Assembly: GCA_030681895.1 (NCBI GenBank)
Contig: JAUXRI010000199.1
Coordinates: 1 to 55,525 of the forward strand
DNA length: 55,525 bases
Direction: 5' to 3'
From: Myxococcales bacterium
GTDB taxonomy: Bacteria > Myxococcota > Myxococcia > Myxococcales > Myxococcaceae
How positions within the stretch are numbered: position 1 is the first letter of the stretch; each line of letters opens with the position of its first letter. The notes beneath the pieces were generated by a model, which ran no database searches, had not been told where the DNA came from, and was given only the letters and a program-made list of their open reading frames with translations. Shown piece after piece: positions 16,227 to 24,811 of the stretch. Made by a program: the position numbers and the translations under genes.

Positions 16227-16232
16227 TAGGCT
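16227..16232 (+). promoter_or_regulatory. Putative -10 element for a leaderless transcript
   Basis: TAGGCT lies 8 bases before the ATG at 16241, so transcription would begin at or next to the start codon. No ribosome-binding sequence is visible. The same arrangement occurs at other starts in the window. Confidence 0.4.
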
Positions 16233-16240
16233 CGAGCCCG

Positions 16241-17326
16241 ATGCCACCGTCGCTGCCTGCAGGCTGGACCGTCACGAAGCGCTCGAACCACACGGGCGGC
16301 TACTCTCAGCTCGATGCGGTTGGCGTGACGCTCGGCTTCCCACCTCGTGGCGCAGCCGCGCTCGAGTTCTCGGTCAACGGCGCGGCCTGCTCCATCGCGC
16401 TGTCCATCGACAGCGGCACCGTCACCGGCCTCGACCTCAGCGTCAGAGCAGAAGGCCCTGCGCCTGCGAGCGGGCCCCTCATCGCCCTGAGGCCCGAGAC
16501 GGCGTTCGACCGCACTGGCAAGGAGCGCGGCATCGCGAGAGAGGTGCAGCTCGGTGAGGAGCGCTTCGACGCAGCGGTGTACGTCGACTCCAACGCGACG
16601 GACGCCGAGGTGAGACGCGTACTCTCCGCGCCGGGCATTCGCGCGGCCGTACAGTCCTTGCTCGGCACCGGCGCGGAAGACCTGCGCATCGACTCGACCG
16701 GCGTGAGCGCGCACTGGAAGAAGTCGCCTGAGTGTTTTCTACCCGAGCACGTGCTCTCGGTGCTCGAGTCGTTGCTGCTCGTTCATCGAGCCGGGCGGCC
16801 GAAGGGGCCGGTCCGCGCCACGCCGGGTGACGGGCTGCAGAGCCTGCTCATCGCGATGCTGATGGCGATCGGAGGCGCCTTGTTCTTCGCGAACTCGCGC
16901 TGGGACGCGCCGGTGGGGCTCCTGGGGGCCGGCGCGTTCCTCGGGCTGGTGGTCTCGTTCTTCTGCATCGCTCCCGGCATCCGACACGTCAGCGGCGGCT
17001 CGTCGTCACACCGCGCCGCGCGCGTCGTCACCATCACGCTGCTCCTCGACCTCCCGCTCGCCGGCGCGCTCGGCATGCTGCTCCTCAACTGCGGGCTCGA
17101 CGGCTCCGAAGGCCGGACCCTGAGCGGCCTGGTGCGAGACGCGAGCGACCCAGAGGGCGACGAGAACCAGCAGGTCGAGGTCATCTGGGAAGACAGCAGC
17201 GTCGAGACGTTCCACGGAGCGTCGAACTCGTGGCAGGTGGGCGAACGCGCCCAGAAGACCGTTCAGCGGGGGCTGCTGGGCGTCGAGTGGTCATGGGGGC
17301 TCGAGCGTCCCGGCGCGCGTCGGTAG
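16241..17326 (+). CDS. Uncharacterised membrane protein
   Basis: A protein of 361 residues. The N-terminal 190 residues are soluble and include GIAREVQLGEERFDAAVYVD followed by VRRVLSAPGIRAAVQSLL. I recall this pattern from unnamed myxobacterial proteins but have no function for it. Three hydrophobic segments follow (LLIAMLMAIGGALFF, LLGAGAFLGLVVSFF, VVTITLLLDLPLAGALGMLLL), then a C-terminal domain of about 75 residues. The ATG at 16241 is preferred over an in-frame GTG at 16220 because of the adjacent -10-like element. The kinase-like gene starts 41 bases downstream, so the two could share a transcript, but the link is weak. Confidence 0.65.
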   Translation: MPPSLPAGWTVTKRSNHTGGYSQLDAVGVTLGFPPRGAAALEFSVNGAACSIALSIDSGTVTGLDLSVRAEGPAPASGPLIALRPETAFDRTGKERGIAREVQLGEERFDAAVYVDSNATDAEVRRVLSAPGIRAAVQSLLGTGAEDLRIDSTGVSAHWKKSPECFLPEHVLSVLESLLLVHRAGRPKGPVRATPGDGLQSLLIAMLMAIGGALFFANSRWDAPVGLLGAGAFLGLVVSFFCIAPGIRHVSGGSSSHRAARVVTITLLLDLPLAGALGMLLLNCGLDGSEGRTLSGLVRDASDPEGDENQQVEVIWEDSSVETFHGASNSWQVGERAQKTVQRGLLGVEWSWGLERPGARR

Positions 17327-17367
17327 CGCTTGTCTCTGCCCGTCACTCGCGTCAGACCACCAGTGCC

Positions 17368-18417
17368 GTGCGCGCCCCCCTCACCGACGCCGAGCTCGAC
17401 GCCCGCCTCGCGGCGCTCGCGTTGACGCGCGACCCGTCGGTGCTGTCACCACCGCCGTCGAAGAACCGCACCGTGGTGTGCAAGAGCGGCAAGAAGCGCG
17501 TGCTGGTGAAGATTGCCGACGGCGGCGGCAACGTCGGCGTGTTGCGCGAGGGCTCGATTCTCGAGCGCGTCTCACCGCTGAGCCGCAACAAGAACTCGCC
17601 GCTCCACCTGCCGACCGTCTTCGCGTTCGACCCGGCGCATGGGCTGCTCGGGCTCGAGTGGATTCACCACGGCGAGACGCTGCACCACTTTCACCGGCGC
17701 TCGCAGGAGTACCCAACGGCGCTCGCGGCCGAGGTGGGCAACGCGCTCGGCTACCTGCACCGCGAGAGCCGCGAGTCGCGCAGCAAGTACGCGCTGGCCG
17801 ATGCGTTCCGTGACGAGTCCGACCTGCTCGAGTGTTTCCTGCGCATGCGGCCCGACTTCTACGCGCGGCTCTCGCAGGTCGGCATCGACTTCTTCGCCTC
17901 GGTGCAGTCCGACGGCGCGGCGATGCAGGGCCTGCAGGCGCTGAGTGAGCAGCAGCTGAAAGAAGGCGAGGCCGCGCTGCTCCACGGAGACCTGCGCCAG
18001 GCGAACCTGCTGCGCGCGGCGCCACCGCAGAAGAAGCCGCAGGTGGTGTTCCTCGACTGGGAGCTCTCGTTCTGGGGCGACCCGGCGCGCGACCTCGGCA
18101 GCCTGCTCAGTGACTACGTGCTGGGCTGGCTGGCGCCGGAGCACCGCAGCGAGGTGTTGGCCCGCCCGACGCTCGCCAGCTTCACCGCCGCGATGCTCGA
18201 GGCCTACGCCGAAGCGCGGGGGCCCGGCTTCGAGCTGACGGAGCACTTCGCGCAGCGCGTGGTGCGCTGGGTCGGCGCGGCGCTGCTCATCGCGGTGTAC
18301 GGCATCTCGCACTACGAGCAGGTGCTCGACGCGCGCGCGCTAGGTGTCGCGAGGCACGCGCTCGACATGCTGGGCCGCCCCGCCGACTGGCCGCGCGTGT
18401 TGTGGGGAGAAGGCTGA
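17368..18417 (+). CDS. APH-fold phosphotransferase, HopA1-associated type
   Basis: A protein of 349 residues from the GTG at 17368; a longer start at 17293 would overlap the previous gene. It has an APH/choline-kinase fold: VLVKIA holds the probable ATP-binding Lys (residue 48), LLHGDLRQANLL the catalytic loop (HGD 206-208, Asn at 213), and VVFLDWELSFWGDPARDL the metal-binding DWE (230-232). The GDPxxDLGxxLSDY continuation is what I associate with kinases found beside HopA1-like genes, such as TvaC of thioviridamide and LxmK/CaoK of class V lanthipeptides, which phosphorylate Ser/Thr of a precursor peptide. The stop overlaps the HopA1-like start (TGATG). A small-molecule kinase remains possible. 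Confidence 0.75.
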   Translation: MRAPLTDAELDARLAALALTRDPSVLSPPPSKNRTVVCKSGKKRVLVKIADGGGNVGVLREGSILERVSPLSRNKNSPLHLPTVFAFDPAHGLLGLEWIHHGETLHHFHRRSQEYPTALAAEVGNALGYLHRESRESRSKYALADAFRDESDLLECFLRMRPDFYARLSQVGIDFFASVQSDGAAMQGLQALSEQQLKEGEAALLHGDLRQANLLRAAPPQKKPQVVFLDWELSFWGDPARDLGSLLSDYVLGWLAPEHRSEVLARPTLASFTAAMLEAYAEARGPGFELTEHFAQRVVRWVGAALLIAVYGISHYEQVLDARALGVARHALDMLGRPADWPRVLWGEG

Positions 18418-19148
18418 TGGCGCTCCCCGTCACCGACGACCGCACCCGCTCCTTTCGCGACCGCATGTTCTGTCTGCGCGCGCACCACGCGCCGACGCTG
18501 ACGCGCGCCTCGGGCGACTCGGGCTTCGTCGCGCACCTCGCGACGAGCACGCACGGCGCGACCGGGTGGGACTGGAGCTTTCGCCTCGTGCGGCAGGGCG
18601 TCGGCTGGTCCTTCGTGTCCGACGGCAAGCTCACGCTCTTCCTCGACGAGCCCGGCCAATTCGTTCCGCAAGACGCGAAGCCCGGCGACCAGGTGGCGGT
18701 GCGGCTGCCGCGCGCGAGAGAGAACCTCTTCCCCCATCGCTTCACGTTGCATGGCGGCCAGGGCGGGCCGGTGCTGCCGCATGGCTACGCGAAGCTCTTC
18801 GTGCCGGTGACGTTCGAGGGCGCGAGCGCGCTCATCGAGGCGTTCTCGAGCAAGTGGGCCGACCAGCTGCGCTTCGGGCTGCACGTCTGCAACACGCCGG
18901 TGGACTTCGACCGCGCCGACGGCGCCATCATCGACGTCGGGCCGCAAGACGAAGCGGGCGCCATCAAGGTGCTCGACGCCTTCATGCGGCAGCACCCGAA
19001 GGCGATTGCGCCCCGCGGCCGGCCCTACGGCACCAGCGATGGCCCACTCGGCTTCCCGCGCGCCGTGGGCCAGGGCCGCACCGACCTCGCGGATGGATTC
19101 AGCTGGCGCAAGTGCCAGGAAGCGGTCGCGTCGGCGGGCGTTCGCTGA
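18417..19148 (+). CDS. HopA1-family protein (candidate phospho-Ser/Thr lyase)
   Basis: A protein of 243 residues. The C-terminal two thirds follow the HopA1 effector-family plan: GYAKLFVPVTFEGASALIEA, LRFGLHVCNTPVDFDRADG, GAIKVLDAFMRQHP and the closing GFSWRKCQEAVAS (compare ESFGxHRCxxIA). In thioviridamide (TvaD) and class V lanthipeptide pathways, HopA1-like proteins eliminate phosphate from Ser/Thr that a paired APH-like kinase has phosphorylated; in Pseudomonas HopA1 is a type III effector. The start shares an A with the kinase stop, which argues for joint function. I found no obvious precursor-peptide gene or other RiPP enzyme nearby, so the product is unknown. Confidence 0.75.
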   Translation: MALPVTDDRTRSFRDRMFCLRAHHAPTLTRASGDSGFVAHLATSTHGATGWDWSFRLVRQGVGWSFVSDGKLTLFLDEPGQFVPQDAKPGDQVAVRLPRARENLFPHRFTLHGGQGGPVLPHGYAKLFVPVTFEGASALIEAFSSKWADQLRFGLHVCNTPVDFDRADGAIIDVGPQDEAGAIKVLDAFMRQHPKAIAPRGRPYGTSDGPLGFPRAVGQGRTDLADGFSWRKCQEAVASAGVR

Positions 19149-19204
19149 GCGAGCGGGCCATGCGCCGAGGGAACCAGCGCCGTCAGTTGCGACGTCTCGG
19201 GGTG

Positions 19205-19573
19205 ATGAAGCTCGCTGGTTTCGTGGTGCTCCTGGCGGCGTGTCGCGTGGCCGGCCCGACGCCAGACCCGGCCGTCACGAGTCGAGCGGTGTGCGCCGCG
19301 CCGAGGCCGCCGACCCGCGCGTGCACCGTCGACGCGGACTGCGCCGTGGTCTTCCTCAACCGCGACTGCTGTGGAACGGGCCACGCGACCGGCGTCTCGG
19401 TCAGCGACCGGCCGCGCGCGGAAGTGCAGGAGCGCGAGTGCCCAGGCGTCGTGGCGAGGTGTGAGTGTCAGGCGCAGCCGACGGTGGCTGACGACGGCTC
19501 CACCGAGCATTCAGGCTCGGTCTCGGTCCGATGCGTCGAGCGGGCCTGCAGGACTTCATTCCTGCCGCGATGA
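19205..19573 (+). CDS. Small Cys-rich lipoprotein
   Basis: A protein of 122 residues. MKLAGFVVLLAACRVAGP is a lipoprotein signal (Cys after LAA). The mature part has ten or so Cys, including CTVDADCAVVFLNRDCCG and CECQAQP, a pattern seen in unnamed myxobacterial secreted proteins. An in-frame ATG at 19159 would add 15 Arg-rich residues and is less likely before a lipoprotein signal. It starts 56 bases after the HopA1-like gene on the same strand, so it could be the last gene of that group. The 107 bases downstream hold no gene. Confidence 0.65.
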   Translation: MKLAGFVVLLAACRVAGPTPDPAVTSRAVCAAPRPPTRACTVDADCAVVFLNRDCCGTGHATGVSVSDRPRAEVQERECPGVVARCECQAQPTVADDGSTEHSGSVSVRCVERACRTSFLPR

Positions 19574-19680
19574 CCGTGGCGCTCTGAGGCGACCTGCCGC
19601 AGAAATCTGAGAGTCGGTCGGCTTCAGGGCTGCGCTCCCTGTGAGGGGCCCTTGGCATCATGCTTGGATGTGGAGTGATC

Positions 19681-21027
19681 ATGACCGCTGACGAACTCTT
19701 CCGTGCGTTTTCCCAGGTGCTCAAGCTCTCCGTCGGAGCCCCGCTGGTGCTCTCGGCCTGCACGCGTCTCGACACCAGCAGCCTCGAGAAACCTGCGTGT
19801 AACTCGAGCGGAGGACTCTCCGTCGTCGGCCTCAAGCCCACCCGGCCCGTCAACTACACCGAGCTGAGGACGGGGAACGGGGGACGCGGGGACTTCACCT
19901 CGTCGGACGGCGGCTTCACCGTCATCAGCACCAGCGGCACCAGGTGCGAGACCGCGACCAACCAGGCCACGTGCAAGACGGGGCTCGATGCGCTCAACAG
20001 CCGCTCGGGGTTCTACGAGCTCTGCGGGCAGATCTGCGTCGGCTACCAACTGGCCACCAGCGAGGGAGACCTCGTTACGCTCATCGACACGCCGCAGGGC
20101 TTCCGCGACTTCCTCGGGCCCATCGACTCGGCACAAGAGGCGGCGTGGCGCGTGGCGACCGAGGGCTACAACTTCGAGTGCTACGACGGCGCGAAATACA
20201 AGACGGGCGTTCGCGCGTTGGATGGCGGCTTCGAGGCGATCGCGCTCCGGGGTGGCACGTGCGGGCCCAACACCTCGCTCAACCAGTACCTGCTGCGGGT
20301 CGGCGCCGACGGCACCGTCACGAAGGTCGACGAACAGCTGCTCGAGGTGGGCGACCCCAACTGCGCGGTCGGCCGTCGACCCGAGGGGCTCATCGACTCG
20401 CGGCGCACGCACGCACGCAGTCCGCTCGCGAGGCACTTCGAGGCCACCGCGTCGCTCGAGGCCGCTGCCGTCGAGGCCTTCATCGTCATGGAGCGCGAGC
20501 TGGTGGCCCACGGCGCCCCGTCGTCGTTGTCACTGCGCGCCCGCATCGCCGCAGAGGATGAGCGACGTCACACGCACACCATGGCGAGCCTCGCGCGTCG
20601 TTTCGGTGGGCGCCCGGTTCGTCCGGTGATGGAGCGCCGCCCCATTCGGTCGCTCGACGCGATGGCGCTCGAGAACGTGGTCGAAGGCTGCGTGCGAGAG
20701 ACGTTCGGCGCGCTCCTCGCGCAGCGGCAGGGCCTGCTCGCGTCGGACGCCGAGGTGCGCAGCACGCACCAGACCATCGCCGCCGAAGAGACCAGGCACG
20801 CCTCCCTATCGTGGGACCTGCACGGGTGGATGAACCAGACGCTGGGCTCCCGTTCACGGCGCGAGCTGGTGCGCGCGTCACGGCGGGCGGTCGAGACGCT
20901 CAAGCACGAGTTCTGTGCGTCACCAGAGCGCGAGCTCGCGAACACCGCCGGGCTCCCGTCAGGCGACGAAGCGGTCGCGATGATTGACGGCCTCGATGCA
21001 CAGCTGTTCCGCGCGGCGCTGGACTGA
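19681..21027 (+). CDS. Ferritin-like domain protein with Cys-rich N-terminal region
   Basis: A protein of 448 residues. The last 200 residues form a ferritin-like four-helix domain: LEAAAVEAFIVMERELVAHG, AAEDERRHTHTMASLA, ENVVEGCVRETFGALLA and IAAEETRHASLSWDLHGW supply the paired Glu and ExxxH ligands of a di-iron site. The N-terminal 240 residues contain LSACTRLD (possible lipobox) and many Cys (GTRCETATNQATC, LCGQICVGY). Di-iron proteins of this type bind or oxidise iron, or act as oxidases; here the protein is probably exported. The ATG at 19681 is preferred over the ATG at 19660, which lacks a spaced ribosome site. Confidence 0.75.
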   Translation: MTADELFRAFSQVLKLSVGAPLVLSACTRLDTSSLEKPACNSSGGLSVVGLKPTRPVNYTELRTGNGGRGDFTSSDGGFTVISTSGTRCETATNQATCKTGLDALNSRSGFYELCGQICVGYQLATSEGDLVTLIDTPQGFRDFLGPIDSAQEAAWRVATEGYNFECYDGAKYKTGVRALDGGFEAIALRGGTCGPNTSLNQYLLRVGADGTVTKVDEQLLEVGDPNCAVGRRPEGLIDSRRTHARSPLARHFEATASLEAAAVEAFIVMERELVAHGAPSSLSLRARIAAEDERRHTHTMASLARRFGGRPVRPVMERRPIRSLDAMALENVVEGCVRETFGALLAQRQGLLASDAEVRSTHQTIAAEETRHASLSWDLHGWMNQTLGSRSRRELVRASRRAVETLKHEFCASPERELANTAGLPSGDEAVAMIDGLDAQLFRAALD

Positions 21028-21039
21028 AACGCTCAGCGT

Positions 21040-21963
21040 TCACCACGAGAAGCCGAAGCTCGCCGCCACCCTGAGGGCGAGCCCACGGGTCTGCCACATC
21101 GCCGAGAGCACGCCTTCGACGAACCAGGGCACGCCCTCACGCCAGCCGAAGCCCATGCCGCCCAGCGCGCCAAGCCCGAGCTGCACAGGCGCCGACTCGT
21201 CGACATGGGCGGTCGCTCCCGCGAGCACGTAGACGGAATGGTCTCGTGACTGCTGGAGCAGGTCCCACGACGTCAGCAACGCGAGCTGGTTGGTCGAGGG
21301 ACGCCCGAGCTGAAAGAGCCTCGCGTACTCGAGCATCACCGCGACGGTTCGATAGACGCAGTCGTCGCAGGCACCAGTCGTCTCGCTGATGTGCCGCGCG
21401 CCACCACGAAGCGCCGGTCCACCACCGAGCTCGAGGCCCGTTGCGAGCGCGCCGCCCACCGAGCCCGTCGCGAGGACGGCGAAGGTCGGCGCCCATCGGG
21501 TGGTGACGAGGTTGTCGTAGCTCGGCTGCACGCGCGCGGCCTCGGCGAGCGTCATGCCGTGCGAGGTGAGCCACTGGCCGAGCTCTTCGTCTGCAGCGAG
21601 CTGGTGGACCCGCGCGAGGTTGTTGGTGCGCGCCACGCGGTCGACCAGCGCGCCGTGCCCGGTCTGCTCGATGAGGTACGCCATCGCGCAGCGGGTCGCC
21701 GCGCGGTCGATGAAGATGGGCGTGCGCTCCGGGCTGACGTCGTTCACCGGGTAGCGGCCGGCGTCGATGTACTCGCGGAGGAGGTGAATGAGGCGATGCC
21801 GCGCCTCGAGCTGCGCGGGAGTGAGCCCTTTCGGCGTGGCGGCCTCGACCATCACCAACGCGCCTTCGAGGTGAGCCTGCACTCGCGCATGCTCCGCGTC
21901 TGCGCGAGGCGAGGCGCAGGCCGCCGCCAGGCTCGTCAACATCGCAAACATCCAATGACGCAT
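21040..21963 (-). CDS. Uncharacterised exported lipoprotein
   Basis: A protein of 307 residues. MRHWMFAMLTSLAAACASP is a lipoprotein signal, which fixes the start at 21963 rather than further upstream. The N-terminal domain has the conserved run PVNDVSPERTPIFIDRAAT, CAMAYLIEQTGHGALVD, then LAADEELGQWLTSHGMTLAE and ARVQPSY. I recognise this as a recurring motif set of unnamed exported proteins but know no function. The C-terminal 140 residues are Gly-rich with short hydrophobic stretches, compatible with a beta-rich outer-membrane region. The gene is convergent with the ferritin-like gene and divergent from the MarR gene, with 100 bases between starts. Confidence 0.65.
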   Translation of the reverse strand: MRHWMFAMLTSLAAACASPRADAEHARVQAHLEGALVMVEAATPKGLTPAQLEARHRLIHLLREYIDAGRYPVNDVSPERTPIFIDRAATRCAMAYLIEQTGHGALVDRVARTNNLARVHQLAADEELGQWLTSHGMTLAEAARVQPSYDNLVTTRWAPTFAVLATGSVGGALATGLELGGGPALRGGARHISETTGACDDCVYRTVAVMLEYARLFQLGRPSTNQLALLTSWDLLQQSRDHSVYVLAGATAHVDESAPVQLGLGALGGMGFGWREGVPWFVEGVLSAMWQTRGLALRVAASFGFSW

Positions 21964-22042
21964 GACCCGTTCCTCTCGGCGACAGACCGGCGACGAAGAT
22001 GCCACGGGTCCCCGTTCCTGAGTGGCGCCGCGGCAATCGTTC

Positions 22043-22057
22043 GATAGGCTACCTATC
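22043..22057. promoter_or_regulatory. Palindromic operator overlapping a -10 element, upstream of the MarR gene
   Basis: GATAGG-CTA-CCTATC is a perfect 6-bp inverted repeat with a 3-base spacer, ending six bases before the MarR ATG. TAGGCT within it could be the -10 hexamer. A dimeric MarR repressor binding here would block its own transcription and that of the coupled carotenoid oxygenase gene. Autoregulation is inferred from position and symmetry. Confidence 0.6.
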
Positions 22058-22063
22058 ACGCCC

Positions 22064-22558
22064 ATGACACGAAAGCCCTCGACGCCACCCGCCTCGCCCG
22101 GCCCACGCTCTCGAAAGACACCAGCGCACGCGCGGCTCGACGCCCTCGTCGTCACCCGGCTCTGGGCGCTGCAGTTGGCGTTTCAGGCGCGCCTCGATCG
22201 CGCGCTCGCAGGTCTCGGGTTGACCAGCGCAGGCTTCAGGCTGGTCGGCGAGTTGATGAACGCTCCCACCGGCTTGAAGCAGCGCGAACTGGCGCAGCGC
22301 CTCGGCGTCAAGCCGCCCACCGTCTCGGTCGCCATCTCGAAGCTCGAGGCAGCGGGCGTGGTCGAGCGTGTCGACGACCGCGACGACTCACGTGCGTGGA
22401 GCGTGCGCCTCTCTCCGACTGCACCGCTCGCCCCCGGAGTGCACGTGCTCGAAGCGCTCGAGCGCGACCTCGTCGGCTCGCTGACCGCGAAAGACCGGCG
22501 CGCGCTCCTGAACCTGCTCGACCACGTCACCACTCGCCTGTCCCGGAGCACCGCATGA
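22064..22558 (+). CDS. MarR-family transcriptional regulator
   Basis: A protein of 164 residues. The winged-helix core is clear: FRLVGELMNAPTGLKQRELA, then RLGVKPPTVSVAISKLEAAG (recognition helix) and VVERVDDRDDSRAWSVRLS (wing with the DxRxxR-like motif). The first 25 residues are Pro/Arg-rich and unusual. MarR proteins are dimeric repressors released by small lipophilic ligands. The gene overlaps the carotenoid oxygenase gene by four bases (ATGA) and has a palindrome directly upstream, so it very likely controls its own operon. An apocarotenoid ligand is an attractive guess only. Confidence 0.88.
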   Translation: MTRKPSTPPASPGPRSRKTPAHARLDALVVTRLWALQLAFQARLDRALAGLGLTSAGFRLVGELMNAPTGLKQRELAQRLGVKPPTVSVAISKLEAAGVVERVDDRDDSRAWSVRLSPTAPLAPGVHVLEALERDLVGSLTAKDRRALLNLLDHVTTRLSRSTA

Positions 22559-24021
22559 CTGCCGCACTCGAAACCCGAACCCGCGCCTGGAACGCGGCGA
22601 TGTCTGCCAGCCCCGGCCCGCTCGAATTGACCGTCGAGGCTTCACGCATCGACGGCGTCGTTCCGCACGCGCTGCGCGGCGGCCGGCTGCTCTCCAACGG
22701 CCCCGGGTGGACGCACATCGGCGGGCGGCTCGCGCACCCCTTCGACGGCCACGGCTACGTGCGCGCGTTCGAGTTTCAGCCCGACGGCTCGATGACGCTG
22801 CGCGCGCGCTTCGTGCAGACGCCGGCGTACACGAGTGAAGCGGCGGCGAAGCGCCTCACCCATCGCGGCCTCGGCACCAACCTCGGCGACCACTTCTGGC
22901 AGAACCTGAAGTTTGGAAACGGCCTGCGCAACGTCGCCAACACCACCATCGTGCGGTGGAACGGCAAGCTCCTCGCAGGGTGGGAAGGTGGAGCGCCGTA
23001 CGCCGTCGACCCGACCACGCTCGAGACGCTCGGCGAAGAGACGTTCGGCGGCGTGCTCGCAGGGCAGGCCACGCTGGCGCACATGAAGCACGACGTCGCG
23101 CTCGACCGGCTGGTGACGTGCAGCATCAAGATGGGCCCGACGACGACGCTCACCTTCCGCGAGTTCGACGCGGCCGGCCGGCTGCTCGACACGCGCGTCG
23201 CGCCGATGCCGGGCTCGCTGTTCGCGCACGACTTCGTCATCACGCCGAATTGGTACGTGCTGGCCAGCAACCCGCTGCAGATGAAGTGGGGAGAGCTCGC
23301 GAAGGCAGTCTTCGGCGCCTCGACGTTGATGAACGCCATCGCCAGCGACGCGCGTGTGCCCGGCGCCGTCTACCTCGTGCCGCGACGCACGCCGGGGCCG
23401 GTGCGCACGGTGACGCTGCCGGGCCGCGCCTTCGTGGTGCACTACGGCAACGCGTTCGAGCGCGACGGCGCCGTGCACCTCGACGCGTGCCTCTTTCACG
23501 ACTTCGCGTTCGGCGCCGAGTTCGGCTTCCGCGGGCCCAACGCGCCGCTCGACCCGGCATTGCCTGACACGCGCGTGCCGCAGCACCTGTACCGAATCGT
23601 CCTCCCAGACGGCGCCACCAGCGGCACCTGGCAGCAACTCGCACCGCACGGCGTCGATTTTCCCCGCGTGCACCCAGGGCACGAAGGGCGAGAGACGCCG
23701 CTGCTGTTCGGCGCGACGAGAGCCGACACGCGCCACAGCGACCCGTTCGACTCGTTGCTGCGCGTCGACCTGAGAGACCACTCGAAGCCACCGCAGACCT
23801 GGTTCGCAGGCGACAACGTCTTCGTCGGTGAGCCCATCTTCGTGCCGTCTCCAGAGCGCGACCACGAAGGCCACGTGGTGGCCATCGTCTCGGACGGGGC
23901 GGCGGAGCGCTCCACGCTCGTCGTGCTCGACGCGTCGAACCTCGAGGCCGGACCCATCGCGCGCGTGCCGATGCCGTTGTTGCCGTACGCGTTTCACGGC
24001 ACGTGGGACCGGGCGCTGTAA
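22555..24021 (+). CDS. Carotenoid oxygenase (RPE65/CCD family)
   Basis: A protein of 488 residues, the standard length for the family. The iron-binding His residues are visible in order: LAHMKHDVA, GSLFAHDFVITPNW, AFVVHYGNAFERDG and the C-terminal YAFHGTWDRAL. LLSNGPGWTHIGG and HPFDGHGYVRAFEF are further signatures. The enzyme would cleave a double bond of carotenoids or stilbene-like substrates with O2 at a non-haem Fe(II). Myxobacteria make carotenoids, which fits. It is translationally coupled to the upstream MarR regulator and followed by a terminator, so the unit is a two-gene operon. Confidence 0.92.
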   Translation: MTAALETRTRAWNAAMSASPGPLELTVEASRIDGVVPHALRGGRLLSNGPGWTHIGGRLAHPFDGHGYVRAFEFQPDGSMTLRARFVQTPAYTSEAAAKRLTHRGLGTNLGDHFWQNLKFGNGLRNVANTTIVRWNGKLLAGWEGGAPYAVDPTTLETLGEETFGGVLAGQATLAHMKHDVALDRLVTCSIKMGPTTTLTFREFDAAGRLLDTRVAPMPGSLFAHDFVITPNWYVLASNPLQMKWGELAKAVFGASTLMNAIASDARVPGAVYLVPRRTPGPVRTVTLPGRAFVVHYGNAFERDGAVHLDACLFHDFAFGAEFGFRGPNAPLDPALPDTRVPQHLYRIVLPDGATSGTWQQLAPHGVDFPRVHPGHEGRETPLLFGATRADTRHSDPFDSLLRVDLRDHSKPPQTWFAGDNVFVGEPIFVPSPERDHEGHVVAIVSDGAAERSTLVVLDASNLEAGPIARVPMPLLPYAFHGTWDRAL

Positions 24022-24023
24022 CT

Positions 24024-24054
24024 CAGTCTCCTGACGAGACTGGTGGGCTTTCTC
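24024..24054 (+). terminator. Intrinsic terminator of the marR/carotenoid oxygenase operon
   Basis: CAGTCTC (24024-24030) pairs perfectly with GAGACTG (24036-24042) around a 5-base loop, followed by a pyrimidine-rich CTTTCTCT. It begins three bases after the oxygenase stop. The T-tract is interrupted, so efficiency may be moderate. Confidence 0.6.
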
Positions 24055-24153
24055 TCCTGGGGTGAGGGAGCCGATACGACTGCGCGAACGTCGCTTCTCC
24101 CTCACTCACCGCGTCGAAGCGCCGTCGTTGGGGCTGCGGCCTGCGAGAGCGGC

Positions 24154-24696
24154 TCACGTCGACGCGGGCCGTCCCGTCGCCCCGCGTTCGTGGAGCGCCT
24201 GCAGCAAACCAGCGCCATCGTCGACGCCGAGGAGCACTGGACGTGCGTCACTTCGATGCAGCAGCACGGTGCCTCCCAACCGCGATGACCAGCAGCGCGC
24301 GACCTCCCCGGTCTTCCTCACCTTGAAGAACCCGGTGAAGCCCATCAGCCCGCCGTTGCCCGCGAACCGCCACGCGCCGCCGCCCATCAGCGCGAGCTGC
24401 GGGCCCACTTCGGCCGAGGTGATGTCAGCGAGCGGAATGCGCACGTCAGACCAGGCCAGCCGTTCGACGATGAGCGTGTCGTGCTCCACGCGCACGCCAC
24501 GCGGCGCCAACAACACGGTGAACCCGAGAATCGCGGGCACGCCGAGCGTCACCAAGAAAGTCAGCCACGCGACCGGCGCGGGGACGTGTGGCAAAGAGAA
24601 CAGCGCGAGGGGAACGAGGCTCGTCACCAACACCACCGCACCAGTCAGCGCGGTGATCCACTTCACGGTTCCGTCGGTCGTCATTTGAAAGCGCAT
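24154..24696 (-). CDS. Membrane protein with bacterial PH domain
   Basis: A protein of 180 residues with two adjacent transmembrane helices near the N terminus (WITALTGAVVLVTSLVPLALF, LTFLVTLGVPAILGFTVLLAP). The remainder has RVEHDTLIVERLAWSDVRIP and ADITSAEV, the strand pattern of bacterial PH-like domains. Such domains sit at the membrane and bind lipids or proteins; the role is unknown. The start is fixed by AAGGAG eight bases before the ATG at 24696, although the frame stays open further upstream. It lies downstream of dnaN on the same strand, 115 bases away. Confidence 0.7.
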   Translation of the reverse strand: MRFQMTTDGTVKWITALTGAVVLVTSLVPLALFSLPHVPAPVAWLTFLVTLGVPAILGFTVLLAPRGVRVEHDTLIVERLAWSDVRIPLADITSAEVGPQLALMGGGAWRFAGNGGLMGFTGFFKVRKTGEVARCWSSRLGGTVLLHRSDARPVLLGVDDGAGLLQALHERGATGRPAST

Positions 24697-24811
24697 GGGG
24701 AAAGCTCCTTTCCCCAGACGAATTGCAGTCGGAATGCCGGGCCAACCCGTCGTGAACAGGTCGGCGCTTCGACTCCCACCACGATTCAACCAACGACGAC
24801 TGCGATTTGAC

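Noticed and set aside
19660..19681. Sigma-54 promoter before the ferritin-like gene
   Set aside because: TTGGCATCATGCTTGGA has the right spacing but GG where GC is required at -12.
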